NCBI GenBank assembly: GCA_963706785.1
Contig: CAVPNJ010000002.1
Location: 496,001 to 560,000, forward strand
Source of the DNA: Pollutimonas sp963706785
GTDB taxonomy: Bacteria; Pseudomonadota; Gammaproteobacteria; Burkholderiales; Burkholderiaceae_B
Direction of reading: 5' to 3'
DNA length: 64,000 bases
Under the pieces are notes generated by a model, which saw only the letters and a list, made by a program, of their open reading frames with translations, searched no databases and was not told where the DNA came from. Both the position numbers and the translations under genes were made by a program. Every line of letters starts with the position of its first letter. The first letter of the stretch is position 1. Positions 38,902 through 46,901 of this stretch are shown here, piece by piece.

Positions 38902-38933
38902 GGCATTACCGCCAGTGCTCTGGCGGTAATGCC
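38902..38933 (+). terminator. Intra-operon stem-loop between glnA and ntrB
   Basis: GGCATTACCGCCAG-TGCT-CTGGCGGTAATGCC: a 14-bp perfect stem with a 4-base loop, six bases after the glnA stop. Only GATTATTCC follows, with no T run, so it probably attenuates or protects the glnA 3' end and lowers ntrBC relative to glnA. Inference from position and shape. Confidence 0.65.
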
Positions 38934-39079
38934 GATTATTCCAGGTCATTATTATTCGTTATGTCGCTACGCGCCTCGCCAATCGCGTTGCACTGGATTG
39001 CGCGTAAGCGCGCGCCATACGGCTGCGCAGCCTGGCGTTAGCAACGTTAATCCGACCGTCGGGTTTATAAAGGCGGATC

Positions 39080-40129
39080 ATGGACGTAGCAAATTACGAT
39101 TTATTATCAACTGCTGTCTTGCTGCTAGACAGCGATGGTGTAATTGAACACGCCAATACGGCGGCGGAAGAACTATTCGGCATTTCCCGCCGACAGTTAA
39201 GGGGAACTGCCGCTTGTCAGCTTTTCGGTGCCGATGCGACCTTGCAGGCGCGGTTTCCCGATGCCATCAACGGCAAGTTTGGTATTTTGCGACAAGACCT
39301 TGTTGTAGATCGTTCAGGAGTTGCTTCGCCAATCAGCCTGGCAATCGTGCCCCTGCACAAACAGGCATGGGCCGCCCTGGTTGAGGTCCGCGTTATCGAG
39401 CATCACATACTTATCGACCGTCATCAACAACTTAGCAAAGAGCTTGCTGCCCAACGAGAGTCATTGCGCAATCTGGCGCACGAAGTGAAAAATCCATTGG
39501 GCGGGATACGTGGGGCAGCGCAACTGCTTGAAGCTGAACTTGATACGGATACATTGCACGAATACACCAGGGTCATTATTGCTGAAGCAGATCGGCTGGC
39601 AAGTCTTGTCGATCGCCTGATCGCGCCACAAGGTGAAACCCTGGAAAAGTCTCAGTTCAACATTCACGAGGTTTGCGAACGGGTGTACACACTGGTCCGT
39701 GCTGAGTTCCCCCAGCTTGATGTCGTGCGCGACTATGATGCCTCGGTCCCTGATCTGCAAGGCGATTTATCAAGGTTGTTACAGGCATTGCTGAATATGG
39801 TGCGCAATGCCGCCCAGGCCCTGACCGAGGCCGAATGCTGCCGGGCTCCGCGACTAGTGCTGCGTACCCGCATAGGCCGTCAGCTGTTATTGGCCACGCA
39901 CCAAGCAAAGCTGGGCGTTATCGTTTCGATTGTCGATAATGGCCCTGGGATTCCGGAGTCGTTGCACGACAAAGTGTTCCATCCGCTCGTGACCGGGCGT
40001 CCAAACGGGACGGGCTTGGGCCTTAGTCTGGCTCAGGAATTTGTACAACAGCACGGCGGTATTATCGAATTCGATTCTCGGCAAGGTCATACAGAATTTC
40101 GAATGATTCTGCCCTTGGAGCAACCATGA
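39080..40129 (+). CDS. ntrB: Nitrogen regulation sensor kinase NtrB (GlnL)
   Basis: 349-residue cytoplasmic histidine kinase/phosphatase that phosphorylates NtrC at low glutamine and is inhibited by PII. A PAS domain occupies about residues 5-100. The H-box SLRNLAHEVKNPLGGIRGAAQ carries His134. The N-box LLNMVRNAAQAL, G1 box IVDNGPGIPESLHDKVFHPL and G2 box GTGLGLSLAQEFVQQHGG form a complete ATP-binding domain. No membrane segments. It overlaps ntrC by an ATGA junction, so expression is coupled. It is separated from glnA by 184 bases including the hairpin. Confidence 0.95.
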   Translation: MDVANYDLLSTAVLLLDSDGVIEHANTAAEELFGISRRQLRGTAACQLFGADATLQARFPDAINGKFGILRQDLVVDRSGVASPISLAIVPLHKQAWAALVEVRVIEHHILIDRHQQLSKELAAQRESLRNLAHEVKNPLGGIRGAAQLLEAELDTDTLHEYTRVIIAEADRLASLVDRLIAPQGETLEKSQFNIHEVCERVYTLVRAEFPQLDVVRDYDASVPDLQGDLSRLLQALLNMVRNAAQALTEAECCRAPRLVLRTRIGRQLLLATHQAKLGVIVSIVDNGPGIPESLHDKVFHPLVTGRPNGTGLGLSLAQEFVQQHGGIIEFDSRQGHTEFRMILPLEQP

Positions 40130-41652
40130 AACCGGTATGGATTGTCGACGACGACCAGAGCATACGATGGGTCCTTGAAAAAGCGCTCGCAAGGGTGGCG
40201 ATAGCTGCGCAAAGCTTTTCCTCTGCAAGCGAGGTCCTGGAAGCTTTCGAAGAAGGTATGCCGTCAGTTCTCGTCACTGACATTCGTATGCCGGGGCAGG
40301 ACGGCTTGAGTCTTTTGAAGCGCATAAAAGAGGCGCACCCAAATTTGCCCGTCATCGTCATGACGGCATTTACGGACTTGAACAGTACTGTGGCGGCCTT
40401 CCAGAAGGGGGCGTTCGACTACCTTCCCAAGCCTTTCGATGTGAATGCGGCGGTTGCATTGATACAGCGCGCAGCCCAGCCGGCACTGAGCGACGCCCGC
40501 CTGGGCGCCGAGCGCAATACCGTTTCTTCCGATCCGGAAGGAATCATGATGCAGTCATCATCGCCTGCGATGCAGGAAGTGTTCCGTGCGATCGGTCGTC
40601 TCGCGTCATCAAGCGTAACAGTGCTGATCACCGGAGAATCCGGAACCGGCAAAGAGCTGATCGCAAAGGCATTGCATACTCATAGCAACCGGGCTGGTGG
40701 TCCGTTCATAGCGTTGAACGCCGCCGCCATACCGAAAGATCTTCTCGAGGCGGAACTTTTCGGACATGAACGGGGCGCTTTCACAGGGGCCACGCAGCAA
40801 CGCCGAGGCCGGTTCGAAGAAGCTCGTAACGGTACCTTATTCCTGGACGAAATCGGCGACATGCCCTTCGAGCTGCAGACTCGCCTGTTAAGGGTGCTGG
40901 CAGAGGGCAGCTTCTATCGAGTGGGCGGATCACAGGCGATTAATGCCGACGTCCGTATCGTGGCGGCAACACATCAGCCCCTCGAGCAACGGGTGGCGCA
41001 GGGACGTTTCCGTGAAGACCTGTTTCATCGCTTGAATGTGATTCGCTTACGGCTACCACCCTTGCGCGAGCGCAAGGAGGATATACCTGCTTTGGTCCAG
41101 CTCTTCATGCAGAACAGTGCACGAAGCCTGGGAGTGCCCGTGCGCCGCCTGTCGGCACAGGCTTTGCAAGTGATGACGAATTTCGACTATCCGGGCAATA
41201 TCCGTCAACTGGAAAACTTTTGTCAATGGTTGACAGTAATGTCTTCAAGTCAGCTTATCGAGGCGAAAGATTTGCCGCTTGAAGTGCTTGCCGCGGGGCA
41301 CGGGTCAAATTCGCCGCCATCGGCGGAAATAAGCAACAGCAGTGTGCAGCCGGAAGCAAGCTCGTTTGTTCAGGCAGAAGCGGCGACTATGCCAGCGATC
41401 CAAAGCACTTCAATGACACCGCAGGTTTCATGGCTTTCTCTATTGAGTAGCGAGGCACACGCCAAGTTAGCGCGAAATGAACCGGCAATCATGGCGACCT
41501 TTACTCGCGATTTTGAGCGGGTCCTGCTCGAAACCGCTTTGCATTACAGCCGGGGCCGGCGCATGGAAGCGGCTCAAAGACTAGGAATAGGCCGGAATAC
41601 GCTGACGCGCAAATGCAGCGAATTAGGATTGAACGAGGAAGGGGGCGAGTAG
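40126..41652 (+). CDS. ntrC: Nitrogen regulation response regulator NtrC
   Basis: 508-residue sigma-54 activator. The receiver domain has Asp52 (VTDIRMPG) and switch Lys in DYLPKPFDV. The AAA+ domain carries Walker A GESGTGKELIAKALH, the sigma-54-contacting ERGAFTGA loop, Walker B LFLDEIGDMP and the arginine-finger region FREDLFHRLNVIRLRLPPLR. The C-terminal Fis-type helix-turn-helix is MEAAQRLGIGRNTLTRKCSEL. Between AAA+ and DNA-binding domain is an unusually long Ser/Ala/Pro/Gln-rich linker of about 60 residues, which makes the protein longer than the E. coli version (469). It presumably activates the glnA promoter. Confidence 0.96.
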   Translation: MKPVWIVDDDQSIRWVLEKALARVAIAAQSFSSASEVLEAFEEGMPSVLVTDIRMPGQDGLSLLKRIKEAHPNLPVIVMTAFTDLNSTVAAFQKGAFDYLPKPFDVNAAVALIQRAAQPALSDARLGAERNTVSSDPEGIMMQSSSPAMQEVFRAIGRLASSSVTVLITGESGTGKELIAKALHTHSNRAGGPFIALNAAAIPKDLLEAELFGHERGAFTGATQQRRGRFEEARNGTLFLDEIGDMPFELQTRLLRVLAEGSFYRVGGSQAINADVRIVAATHQPLEQRVAQGRFREDLFHRLNVIRLRLPPLRERKEDIPALVQLFMQNSARSLGVPVRRLSAQALQVMTNFDYPGNIRQLENFCQWLTVMSSSQLIEAKDLPLEVLAAGHGSNSPPSAEISNSSVQPEASSFVQAEAATMPAIQSTSMTPQVSWLSLLSSEAHAKLARNEPAIMATFTRDFERVLLETALHYSRGRRMEAAQRLGIGRNTLTRKCSELGLNEEGGE

Positions 41653-41680
41653 GATGGGGATCTTGACGAAGAATGATGCT

Positions 41681-42463
41681 TCAGCTTGCCTCGCCCCGCA
41701 AGTATGCCTGAGCCCGTTGTTCCATTAGGGCTTCTCGCTTGATGAAATCGGCCACAAAAAGACTGCTCGGATGGTGATGTAAACCATAAGGCGTATCCCA
41801 CTGCGCGATAACGCCGTCTTGCATGACACCAATTCGGTCAGCGATAGCGAAGGCTTCAGCCTGATTGTGCGTAACCAGGATCGCTGTGTGGCCGGTTTTT
41901 TTCAATATGTCGCGCACTTCGAAAGCTAGGCGTTCGCGTGTATCGACATCAAGGTTCGAGAACGGTTCATCAAGCAATAAGAGTTCTGGTTCAGGCGCCA
42001 ACGCCCGTGCCAAGGCCACTCGTTGTTGCTGACCGCCGGAAAGTTCATGTGGATATCGTTTCCCGGAACCCTCCAGTCCGGCGAGTGACAATAGTTCGCT
42101 GACGCGATGTTTGCGCCGTTGCCTGTGCCACCGGCGCAAGCCGAATCCAATGTTCTGTTCGACATTAAGATGCGGAAACAGGGCATAGTCCTGAAACATC
42201 ATTCCTACATGCCGATGTTCGGGTTCCACCTGGGCGTCCGGAGACGAAAGGAGAGTGGGACCTAACGAAAGGGTGCCGGTGCGCAATGGTTCGAAGCCGG
42301 CGATGGCGCGCAGCACCGTCGTTTTCCCACAACCGGACGCGCCCAATAAACAGCCGATATGGCCTTTTTCCAGAGATAACGAGAGGTTTTTTACGACCGG
42401 CACCTCGCCGTCGGGCGTGTCGTAAGAAACGGATATGTGGTCTAGTGTGAGTAGATCTGGCAT
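41681..42463 (-). CDS. fbpC: Ferric iron ABC transporter ATP-binding protein
   Basis: 260-residue ABC ATPase. Walker A GASGCGKTT, Q-loop MFQDYALFPHLNVEQNI, signature LSGGQQQRVALARAL, Walker B LLLLDEPFSNLD and the H-loop His in ILVTHNQAEA are all present. It lacks the long C-terminal TOBE region of MalK-type ATPases. It abuts the permease gene (1 base) in an fbpA-fbpB-fbpC order. Ferric substrate is inferred from the binding protein and the Fur-like box upstream. It converges with ntrC. Confidence 0.9.
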   Translation of the reverse strand: MPDLLTLDHISVSYDTPDGEVPVVKNLSLSLEKGHIGCLLGASGCGKTTVLRAIAGFEPLRTGTLSLGPTLLSSPDAQVEPEHRHVGMMFQDYALFPHLNVEQNIGFGLRRWHRQRRKHRVSELLSLAGLEGSGKRYPHELSGGQQQRVALARALAPEPELLLLDEPFSNLDVDTRERLAFEVRDILKKTGHTAILVTHNQAEAFAIADRIGVMQDGVIAQWDTPYGLHHHPSSLFVADFIKREALMEQRAQAYLRGEAS

Positions 42464-42464
42464 A

Positions 42465-44183
42465 TTAGTGCGTTGATTTAAATTGAGTACGCGCCAGCAG
42501 GATCACGGGCAATAGTCCAGCAAGAACAATCGCAAGGGCGGCTACCGATCCTTCTTCGTAGGTTCCTCTTGCGGCTTCCGCGTAAAGCCAAGTAGCGAGC
42601 GTATCGAAATTGACCGGGCGCATCAGCAATGTAGCCGGCAGTTCTTTCATGGTATCCACAAAGATAAGCAGAGCCGCAGCCCCGATAGCCGGGCGCAACA
42701 GGGGCAAGTGGACCCGACGAAGGGTGCCTGTCGACGTTTCGCCAAGCAGTCTGGAAGCTTGTTCCAGCGAAGGCGGAATGCGAGCCAATCCAGACTCTAT
42801 GCCGCCTATTGAGATTGCCAGAAAACGTATCACGTAGGCGCAAATCAAAGCAGTCGTCGTGCCCATTAGCAAGAGGCCAGGATCGGGATTGCCCAGCAAT
42901 TGCCAGAACCATGACGCCAGACGGTCAACCAGAACCAAAGGTGTAAGAAGGCCGATGGCCAACACAGTGCCCGGTATTGCATAGCCTGAAGTCGCTACTC
43001 GAGCACATAGCTTAGTTAAAGTAAACGGCGCGCCATTCCTAATGGAACGTGCTGCCCAGGCGACCAAGAGCCCACAAGTGACCGTTGCGACCGTCGCTAA
43101 AAACGCGACTTTGACTGTGTTGTATCCGCTAAGCAATAACTGTTGCGAGACGGCGCCTGTGCTACTGAAATGCTTGATGGTTTCATTCAGCAAATACAGA
43201 GCGGGCGCCACAAAGCCGATAATAATCGGTAGCCAACCCAACACAATGGCAAAGACGGCTGCGCCACCTTCTATCTTTCTTGGCTGGACGGCTCGGGCGC
43301 GTTGTGTAGTGGCATAACGCTGGCGTCGGCGTCCATGGCGTTCGATAACGATCAAAACGGCGACTATGCTTAACATTGCGAGCGCAATCTGCGCCGCGCC
43401 GGCAAGATCGGAACGTGTAACCCAAGTGGTATAGACGGATACGGTAAGTGTTTGGACACCCAGAAATTCGGACGCTCCGATGTCGTTAAGCGTTTCAAGC
43501 AACGCAAGACTGACCCCGATTGCAATCGCCGGACGCGCCATGGGAAGTGCCACGCGGAAGAATGCACTGCGGCTGGATTCCCCTAAAACACGTGCAGCTT
43601 CAAGCAAGCTCGCAGCCTGCGTAGCAAACATGACGCGGGTGCTTAGGTAGACATAGGGGTAAAGCACGAAACCCAGCAGAAATATGGCGCCCGGCAATGA
43701 ACGTAGGTCGGGCAGTCTGAATTCGCGCGGGCTGCTGTAGCCCAATATGTCGCGCACTACAGTTTGAACGGGACCAATAGGATGCAGAATGTCAAGGTAG
43801 GCAAACGCGACGATATAGGTGGGTACCGCAAGCGGCAATAACAAAGCCCAAGAAAGCACTCGTCGCGTGGGGAACTGAAACGCTGTGATCAGCCATGCGC
43901 TTCCAACGCCTAATAAAGTAACAAGTACTCCGACCCCTAACAGCAATAGCACTGTGTTGGCGAATGCAGTGGGGAGCACATACGATAGAAGATGCGACCA
44001 GTGTTCGGTGGTGCCGTGGAAGGCGAACCAGCACAAGGTAACGACGGGCGCCAATACGCACACCGCAATGAGGATGGCCCCTGTACGCCAGCCCAGGCCA
44101 GCTTCACTTGAAAAAAAACGACGCAAATACAACAGGGGGCGTTCCTGCAAAAGTCGAGAAAATGCGGGCGTTGAAGCCCGCAT
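42465..44183 (-). CDS. fbpB: Ferric iron ABC transporter permease (two-domain)
   Basis: 572-residue inner-membrane permease with two homologous halves of about six membrane helices, each with an EAA-type loop: EAARVLGESSRSAFFRVALPMARPA in the first and EQASRLLGETSTGTLRRVHLPLLRPA in the second. This fused form is standard for FbpB/SfuB. The ATG at 44183 is preferred because the longer frame starts from a TTG at 44222 inside the fbpA end. It passes Fe(III) from FbpA across the inner membrane. Confidence 0.9.
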   Translation of the reverse strand: MRASTPAFSRLLQERPLLYLRRFFSSEAGLGWRTGAILIAVCVLAPVVTLCWFAFHGTTEHWSHLLSYVLPTAFANTVLLLLGVGVLVTLLGVGSAWLITAFQFPTRRVLSWALLLPLAVPTYIVAFAYLDILHPIGPVQTVVRDILGYSSPREFRLPDLRSLPGAIFLLGFVLYPYVYLSTRVMFATQAASLLEAARVLGESSRSAFFRVALPMARPAIAIGVSLALLETLNDIGASEFLGVQTLTVSVYTTWVTRSDLAGAAQIALAMLSIVAVLIVIERHGRRRQRYATTQRARAVQPRKIEGGAAVFAIVLGWLPIIIGFVAPALYLLNETIKHFSSTGAVSQQLLLSGYNTVKVAFLATVATVTCGLLVAWAARSIRNGAPFTLTKLCARVATSGYAIPGTVLAIGLLTPLVLVDRLASWFWQLLGNPDPGLLLMGTTTALICAYVIRFLAISIGGIESGLARIPPSLEQASRLLGETSTGTLRRVHLPLLRPAIGAAALLIFVDTMKELPATLLMRPVNFDTLATWLYAEAARGTYEEGSVAALAIVLAGLLPVILLARTQFKSTH

Positions 44184-44205
44184 CTTTCTTGGGAAGGTTG
44201 ACCTT

Positions 44206-45255
44206 CTAGTTATTGAATCCAACTTTGTCTACCAGTTCGCTTGCTTGTTTGCGATGCTTGGCGATTTCGGTAAGGGGTAAAGGATCTACGACCAACGGCC
44301 CAAAACTGGCTACCACCGGATCGAGCTTTACGCCTGCCTTGACCGGATATTCGTAATTGGCATTGGCATACAAGCTTTGGGCCTTGTCGGACACCAGATA
44401 TTCAAGCAGTTTGACGGCGTTTTCCTTATTCGGGGCGTACTTGGCCACAGAAGCGCCGGAAATATTAACATGGGTGCCGCGGCTTTTTTCATTGGAGAAA
44501 GTAGGGCGCACTACTTTTATGGCATCGCCCCATTTGCGGGCGTCGGTACCAGGTTCAGCGTTTTTCATACGACCTACATAATAGGCGTTCGCAATCCCGA
44601 TGTCGCATATGCCGCCCAGAATGTCGCGTGCTACATCGCGGTCTCCCCCGGCCGCTTTGCGCGCCAGGTTGTTCTTCACGTTACGTAGCCATGCTTCCGT
44701 CGCCTCAGCACCATCATGAGCGATCATCGCTGCAATAAGCGCCGTGTTATAAGGATGTTGGCCCGACCGTATGCAGACTTTGCCTTTCCACTTCGGATCC
44801 GCGAAAGCTTCGTAAGTGATTGCGTTGACGTCGAGGTCTTTAGCCACATAGGCGACCCGATCACGCAAGGAAAGGGTGTACCACTGGTTATCGGTGCCGC
44901 GAAGGTTCGCTGGAATGGTTTCCTTCAGTATTTTGGAATCTATGGGCTGCGTGACACCTGCCTCGACCAGATCCAGCAAATTACCAATATCGACTGTCAT
45001 GAGCACATCGGCAGGAGACTTGTCGCCTTCGGCCTTTACCCGTTCGATCAGTCCGTCTTTGACGAAAACGGTGTTTACTTTCACGCCCGTATCTTTGGTG
45101 AATTCGTCCAGAAGGGGCTGTATTAGCTTGGGTTCGCGCGTCGTATACAGACTGACATCGGCTGCAGCAGCTGCCGTCGATGCGGCTGACAAGGCGGTCA
45201 GCCCAGCAAGTATCAGTGAACGAAACAAGGGCCGGAGCTCTTGGCTTAAGCGCAT
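44206..45255 (-). CDS. fbpA: Ferric iron-binding periplasmic protein
   Basis: 349-residue binding protein with a signal peptide at about residues 1-32 (LILAGLTALSAASTAAAA). The mature start DVSLYTTREPKLIQPLLDEFTKDTGVKVNTVFVKDGLIERVKAEG is typical of FbpA/IdiA/FutA. Iron-binding tyrosines probably include those in LYTTRE and NAYYVGRM. GDRDVARDILGGICDIGIAN is a family segment. The start has an AGGAG ribosome site. First gene of fbpABC; a Fur-like box lies 71 bases upstream, pointing to iron repression. Confidence 0.92.
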   Translation of the reverse strand: MRLSQELRPLFRSLILAGLTALSAASTAAAAADVSLYTTREPKLIQPLLDEFTKDTGVKVNTVFVKDGLIERVKAEGDKSPADVLMTVDIGNLLDLVEAGVTQPIDSKILKETIPANLRGTDNQWYTLSLRDRVAYVAKDLDVNAITYEAFADPKWKGKVCIRSGQHPYNTALIAAMIAHDGAEATEAWLRNVKNNLARKAAGGDRDVARDILGGICDIGIANAYYVGRMKNAEPGTDARKWGDAIKVVRPTFSNEKSRGTHVNISGASVAKYAPNKENAVKLLEYLVSDKAQSLYANANYEYPVKAGVKLDPVVASFGPLVVDPLPLTEIAKHRKQASELVDKVGFNN

Positions 45256-45325
45256 TAAACTTCTCCTGTTGGAATGTGGAAATAAAGACTGGGGTGTGGA
45301 AAGGTGTGTAGAAAACTTCTTAAAT

Positions 45326-45344
45326 GGAAATGATTCTCATATCG
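45326..45344 (-). promoter_or_regulatory. Fur-like box upstream of fbpA
   Basis: GGAAATGATTCTCATATCG matches 12 of 19 positions of the Fur consensus, including the central ATGAT and TCAT halves. Its position fits overlap with the fbpA promoter and Fe-dependent repression. Confidence 0.6.
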
Positions 45345-45635
45345 ATACCCGAAAGATAACAGAGTCTTCTGAACTATTCAATAGAGTAACCGTCTATCAA
45401 ATCGCTAAATCCGTGGTTAATTCCATATTGTTTGATTCAAGTTAAAAGATAAGCGCTTTGTCGTTGTGGCAGGGATTGAATATTGACACTGACATCGTAA
45501 TATCCTTGATATGCGTCCGGTTTTCGGAGGTTCTGGCTGCCAGCAGGCTAAAATCACGGCTGCTGGCTTCGGTATGCGGCATTCGCAATACATTATTTCC
45601 CGGGCCAAGGGCAACTCACTTCTGAATGTAGAGAC
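45345..45635. other. Non-coding interval between fbpA and fpr
   Basis: No gene. It contains an inverted repeat GCCAGCAG (45539-45546) / CTGCTGGC (45560-45567) with a 13-base loop, whose role is unclear. Promoters for both divergent genes must lie between 45256 and 45635. I see no clear -35/-10 pair for fpr. Confidence 0.4.
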
Positions 45636-46412
45636 ATGGCAGCTTTTAATACAGAGCAGGTTTTGAACGTTCGTCACTGGAACGACACATTATTTTCCTT
45701 CACCACGACACGAGATCCTGCTTTGCGATTTCATAATGGTCATTTCGTAATGTTGGGGCTGGAAGTCAACGGCAAACCGCTTATGCGCGCCTACAGTATT
45801 GCCAGTGCAAATTATGAGGAAAATCTGGAGTTTCTTAGCATCAAGGTGCAGGACGGTCCGCTTACCTCGCGTCTGCAGCACCTAAAAGAAGGCGATACGA
45901 TACTGGTCAGCAAGAAGCCGGTCGGTACACTGTTAGTAGACGATCTGAAACCCGCGAAGAATCTTTATCTATTTGCGACAGGCACCGGCCTGGCACCGTT
46001 CCTTAGCATCATCAAAGATCCCGACGTCTATGAACGTTTCGAGAAGGTCGTCCTGCTCCATGGCGTTCGTTTCAAAAGCGAATTGGCCTACTCTGAATAC
46101 ATTCAAAACCAGCTTCCCAGTAATGAATACTTTGGCGATATCGTGCGCGAAAAACTCATCTACTACCCTTGCGTCACGCGCGAGCCCTTTCATAATCAGG
46201 GCCGTATTACGCAGATGGTGGAAAGTGGCAAGCTTTCCGCCGATACTGGTTTGCCTTCGTTGAATCCTGAAACCGATCGCGCCATGCTGTGTGGCAGCCC
46301 ACACATGTTGGCTGATATTGGCGCGATGTTGGACAACAGGGGTTTTGTCGTGTCGGGCGGCGTGGGGCAACCGGGCGATTATGTGATCGAACGCGCCTTC
46401 GTTGAGAAATAA
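45636..46412 (+). CDS. fpr: Ferredoxin--NADP(+) reductase
   Basis: 258-residue FAD flavoenzyme that moves electrons between NADPH and ferredoxin or flavodoxin. The FAD site is RAYSIASANYEENLEF; the NADP fold starts FATGTGLAPFLSIIKDP and continues VLLHGVRFKSELAYSEYI. AMLCGSPHMLADIGAML and the C-terminal GDYVIERAFVEK are standard for the bacterial class. Often part of oxidative-stress responses, consistent with oxyR 3.4 kb downstream, but no OxyR site was identified. It is divergent from fbpABC. Confidence 0.95.
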   Translation: MAAFNTEQVLNVRHWNDTLFSFTTTRDPALRFHNGHFVMLGLEVNGKPLMRAYSIASANYEENLEFLSIKVQDGPLTSRLQHLKEGDTILVSKKPVGTLLVDDLKPAKNLYLFATGTGLAPFLSIIKDPDVYERFEKVVLLHGVRFKSELAYSEYIQNQLPSNEYFGDIVREKLIYYPCVTREPFHNQGRITQMVESGKLSADTGLPSLNPETDRAMLCGSPHMLADIGAMLDNRGFVVSGGVGQPGDYVIERAFVEK

Positions 46413-46502
46413 AGGCGGTAGCCGTGCGGGGGGCTTGTTAATTCAAGCTATAGATGATTACACTCTGATAGTTGTTTTATTGACTTCACAGAGATTAAAT
46501 CT

Positions 46503-46889
46503 ATGGCCAAGCAAATTATTCATACCGATTCGGCGCCCGCCGCTGTTGGTCCTTATTCCCAGGCTGTGGCGATCGCCCCCGGAAAAACTGTATATTTATC
46601 AGGCCAGATCGGCCTCGAACCCGCGACAGGCGAACTGGTTTCAGAAAATTTCGAAGGCCAGGTACGCCAATCGTTCGCCAATATGCAGGCCGTTATAGAA
46701 GCCGCAGGAGGCAATCTGAACAACATCGTCAAACTGACGCTGTTCCTGACTGACCTCAGTAAATTCGCAAGTGCCAATGCCATCATGGCCGACATCATTC
46801 CTCAACCGTTTCCCGCACGTTCCACAATAGGTGTAAGCAGTTTGCCCAAAGGGGCCCAGTTCGAAGTCGAAGCAATTATTGTCATTTAA
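46503..46889 (+). CDS. ridA: RidA-family imine/enamine deaminase
   Basis: 128-residue RidA/YjgF protein that hydrolyses reactive 2-aminoacrylate and related enamines formed by PLP enzymes. Conserved SAPAAVGPYSQAVAIAPGKTVYLSGQIGL, the NNIVKLTLFLTDL segment and the catalytic arginine in PFPARSTIGVSSLPKGAQFEVEAI are all present. The trimer-forming length is standard. Lies 90 bases after fpr and 12 bases before recG; it may be co-transcribed with recG. Confidence 0.95.
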   Translation: MAKQIIHTDSAPAAVGPYSQAVAIAPGKTVYLSGQIGLEPATGELVSENFEGQVRQSFANMQAVIEAAGGNLNNIVKLTLFLTDLSKFASANAIMADIIPQPFPARSTIGVSSLPKGAQFEVEAIIVI

Positions 46890-46901
46890 TTCGATATCGG
46901 G

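Noticed and set aside
45539..45567. GCCAGCAG/CTGCTGGC inverted repeat before fpr as an operator or riboswitch
   Set aside because: A single 8-bp repeat with a 13-base loop and no match to a known element; insufficient for a functional claim.
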